A stretch of DNA of 14,286 nucleotides. Source: an uncultured Gemmatimonadota bacterium (GTDB lineage Bacteria; Gemmatimonadota; Gemmatimonadetes; Gemmatimonadales; GWC2-71-9). Numbering within the stretch: position 1 is the first letter of the stretch; the number at the start of each line of letters is the position of its first letter. The notes beneath the pieces were generated by a model. It did not search any database. It saw nothing but the letters and a program-made list of their open reading frames with translations, and had not been told where the DNA came from. Of the stretch, positions 14,272-14,286 are shown piece after piece. Location: assembly GCA_913009915.1 (NCBI GenBank), contig CAJVYZ010000009.1, positions 1 through 14,286 on the forward strand, in the 5' to 3' direction. The position numbers were made by a program, and so were the translations under genes.

Positions 14272-14286
14272 CGCAATCAATCCCCG

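Overview
The window reads as a chromosomal stretch from a GC-rich bacterium, most likely a member of the Gemmatimonadota. That placement is inferred from gene style: PknB-type Ser/Thr kinases opening with LGRGGMATVYLA, carrying a TolB-like/TPR sensor half, beside a winged-helix/BTAD/ATPase regulator. No rRNA or other phylogenetic marker is present. No tRNA, CRISPR array, insertion sequence or phage gene was seen.

Region 1 (1-6515, + strand) is a compact phosphate operon: the 3' part of pstS, then pstC, pstA, two different pstB genes, phoU and a ppx/gppA-type polyphosphate/guanosine-pentaphosphate phosphohydrolase. Four junctions overlap start-on-stop (GTGA, ATGA, ATGA, TTGA), and pstA-pstB1 is 4 bases apart. 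One polycistronic mRNA with translational coupling is the natural reading. PstS captures periplasmic phosphate, PstC/PstA form the channel, PstB drives it with ATP, PhoU links transporter state to signalling, and Ppx turns over polyphosphate.

Region 2 (6539-7387, + strand) is a cytoplasmic Ser/Thr kinase gene 23 bases after ppx. It is split by one in-frame TAG at codon 65, directly after the alpha-C Arg-Glu-Ile motif. All other kinase motifs remain in the same frame downstream.

Region 3 (7384-9663, - strand) is an AfsR-like regulator (winged helix, BTAD, STAND/AAA ATPase). It meets the broken kinase tail to tail with a 4-base overlap.

Region 4 (about 9664-10157) is a divergent control region. 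It holds one plausible promoter facing each way, both with a GGTACC(A/T)T -10 context, and an 18-base imperfect direct repeat.

Region 5 (10158-13397, + strand) is a large membrane-anchored Ser/Thr kinase with an extracytoplasmic TolB-like/TPR half. Two small genes follow: a 74-residue four-cysteine protein and an 89-residue membrane protein, with about 325 bases between them that carry no convincing gene. From about 11.1 kb onward the sequence is visibly less GC-rich than the phosphate operon.

The most interesting points are the single nonsense codon in an otherwise intact kinase at the end of a pst-phoU-ppx operon, and an AfsK/AfsR-like kinase-regulator-kinase arrangement next to phosphate uptake genes.
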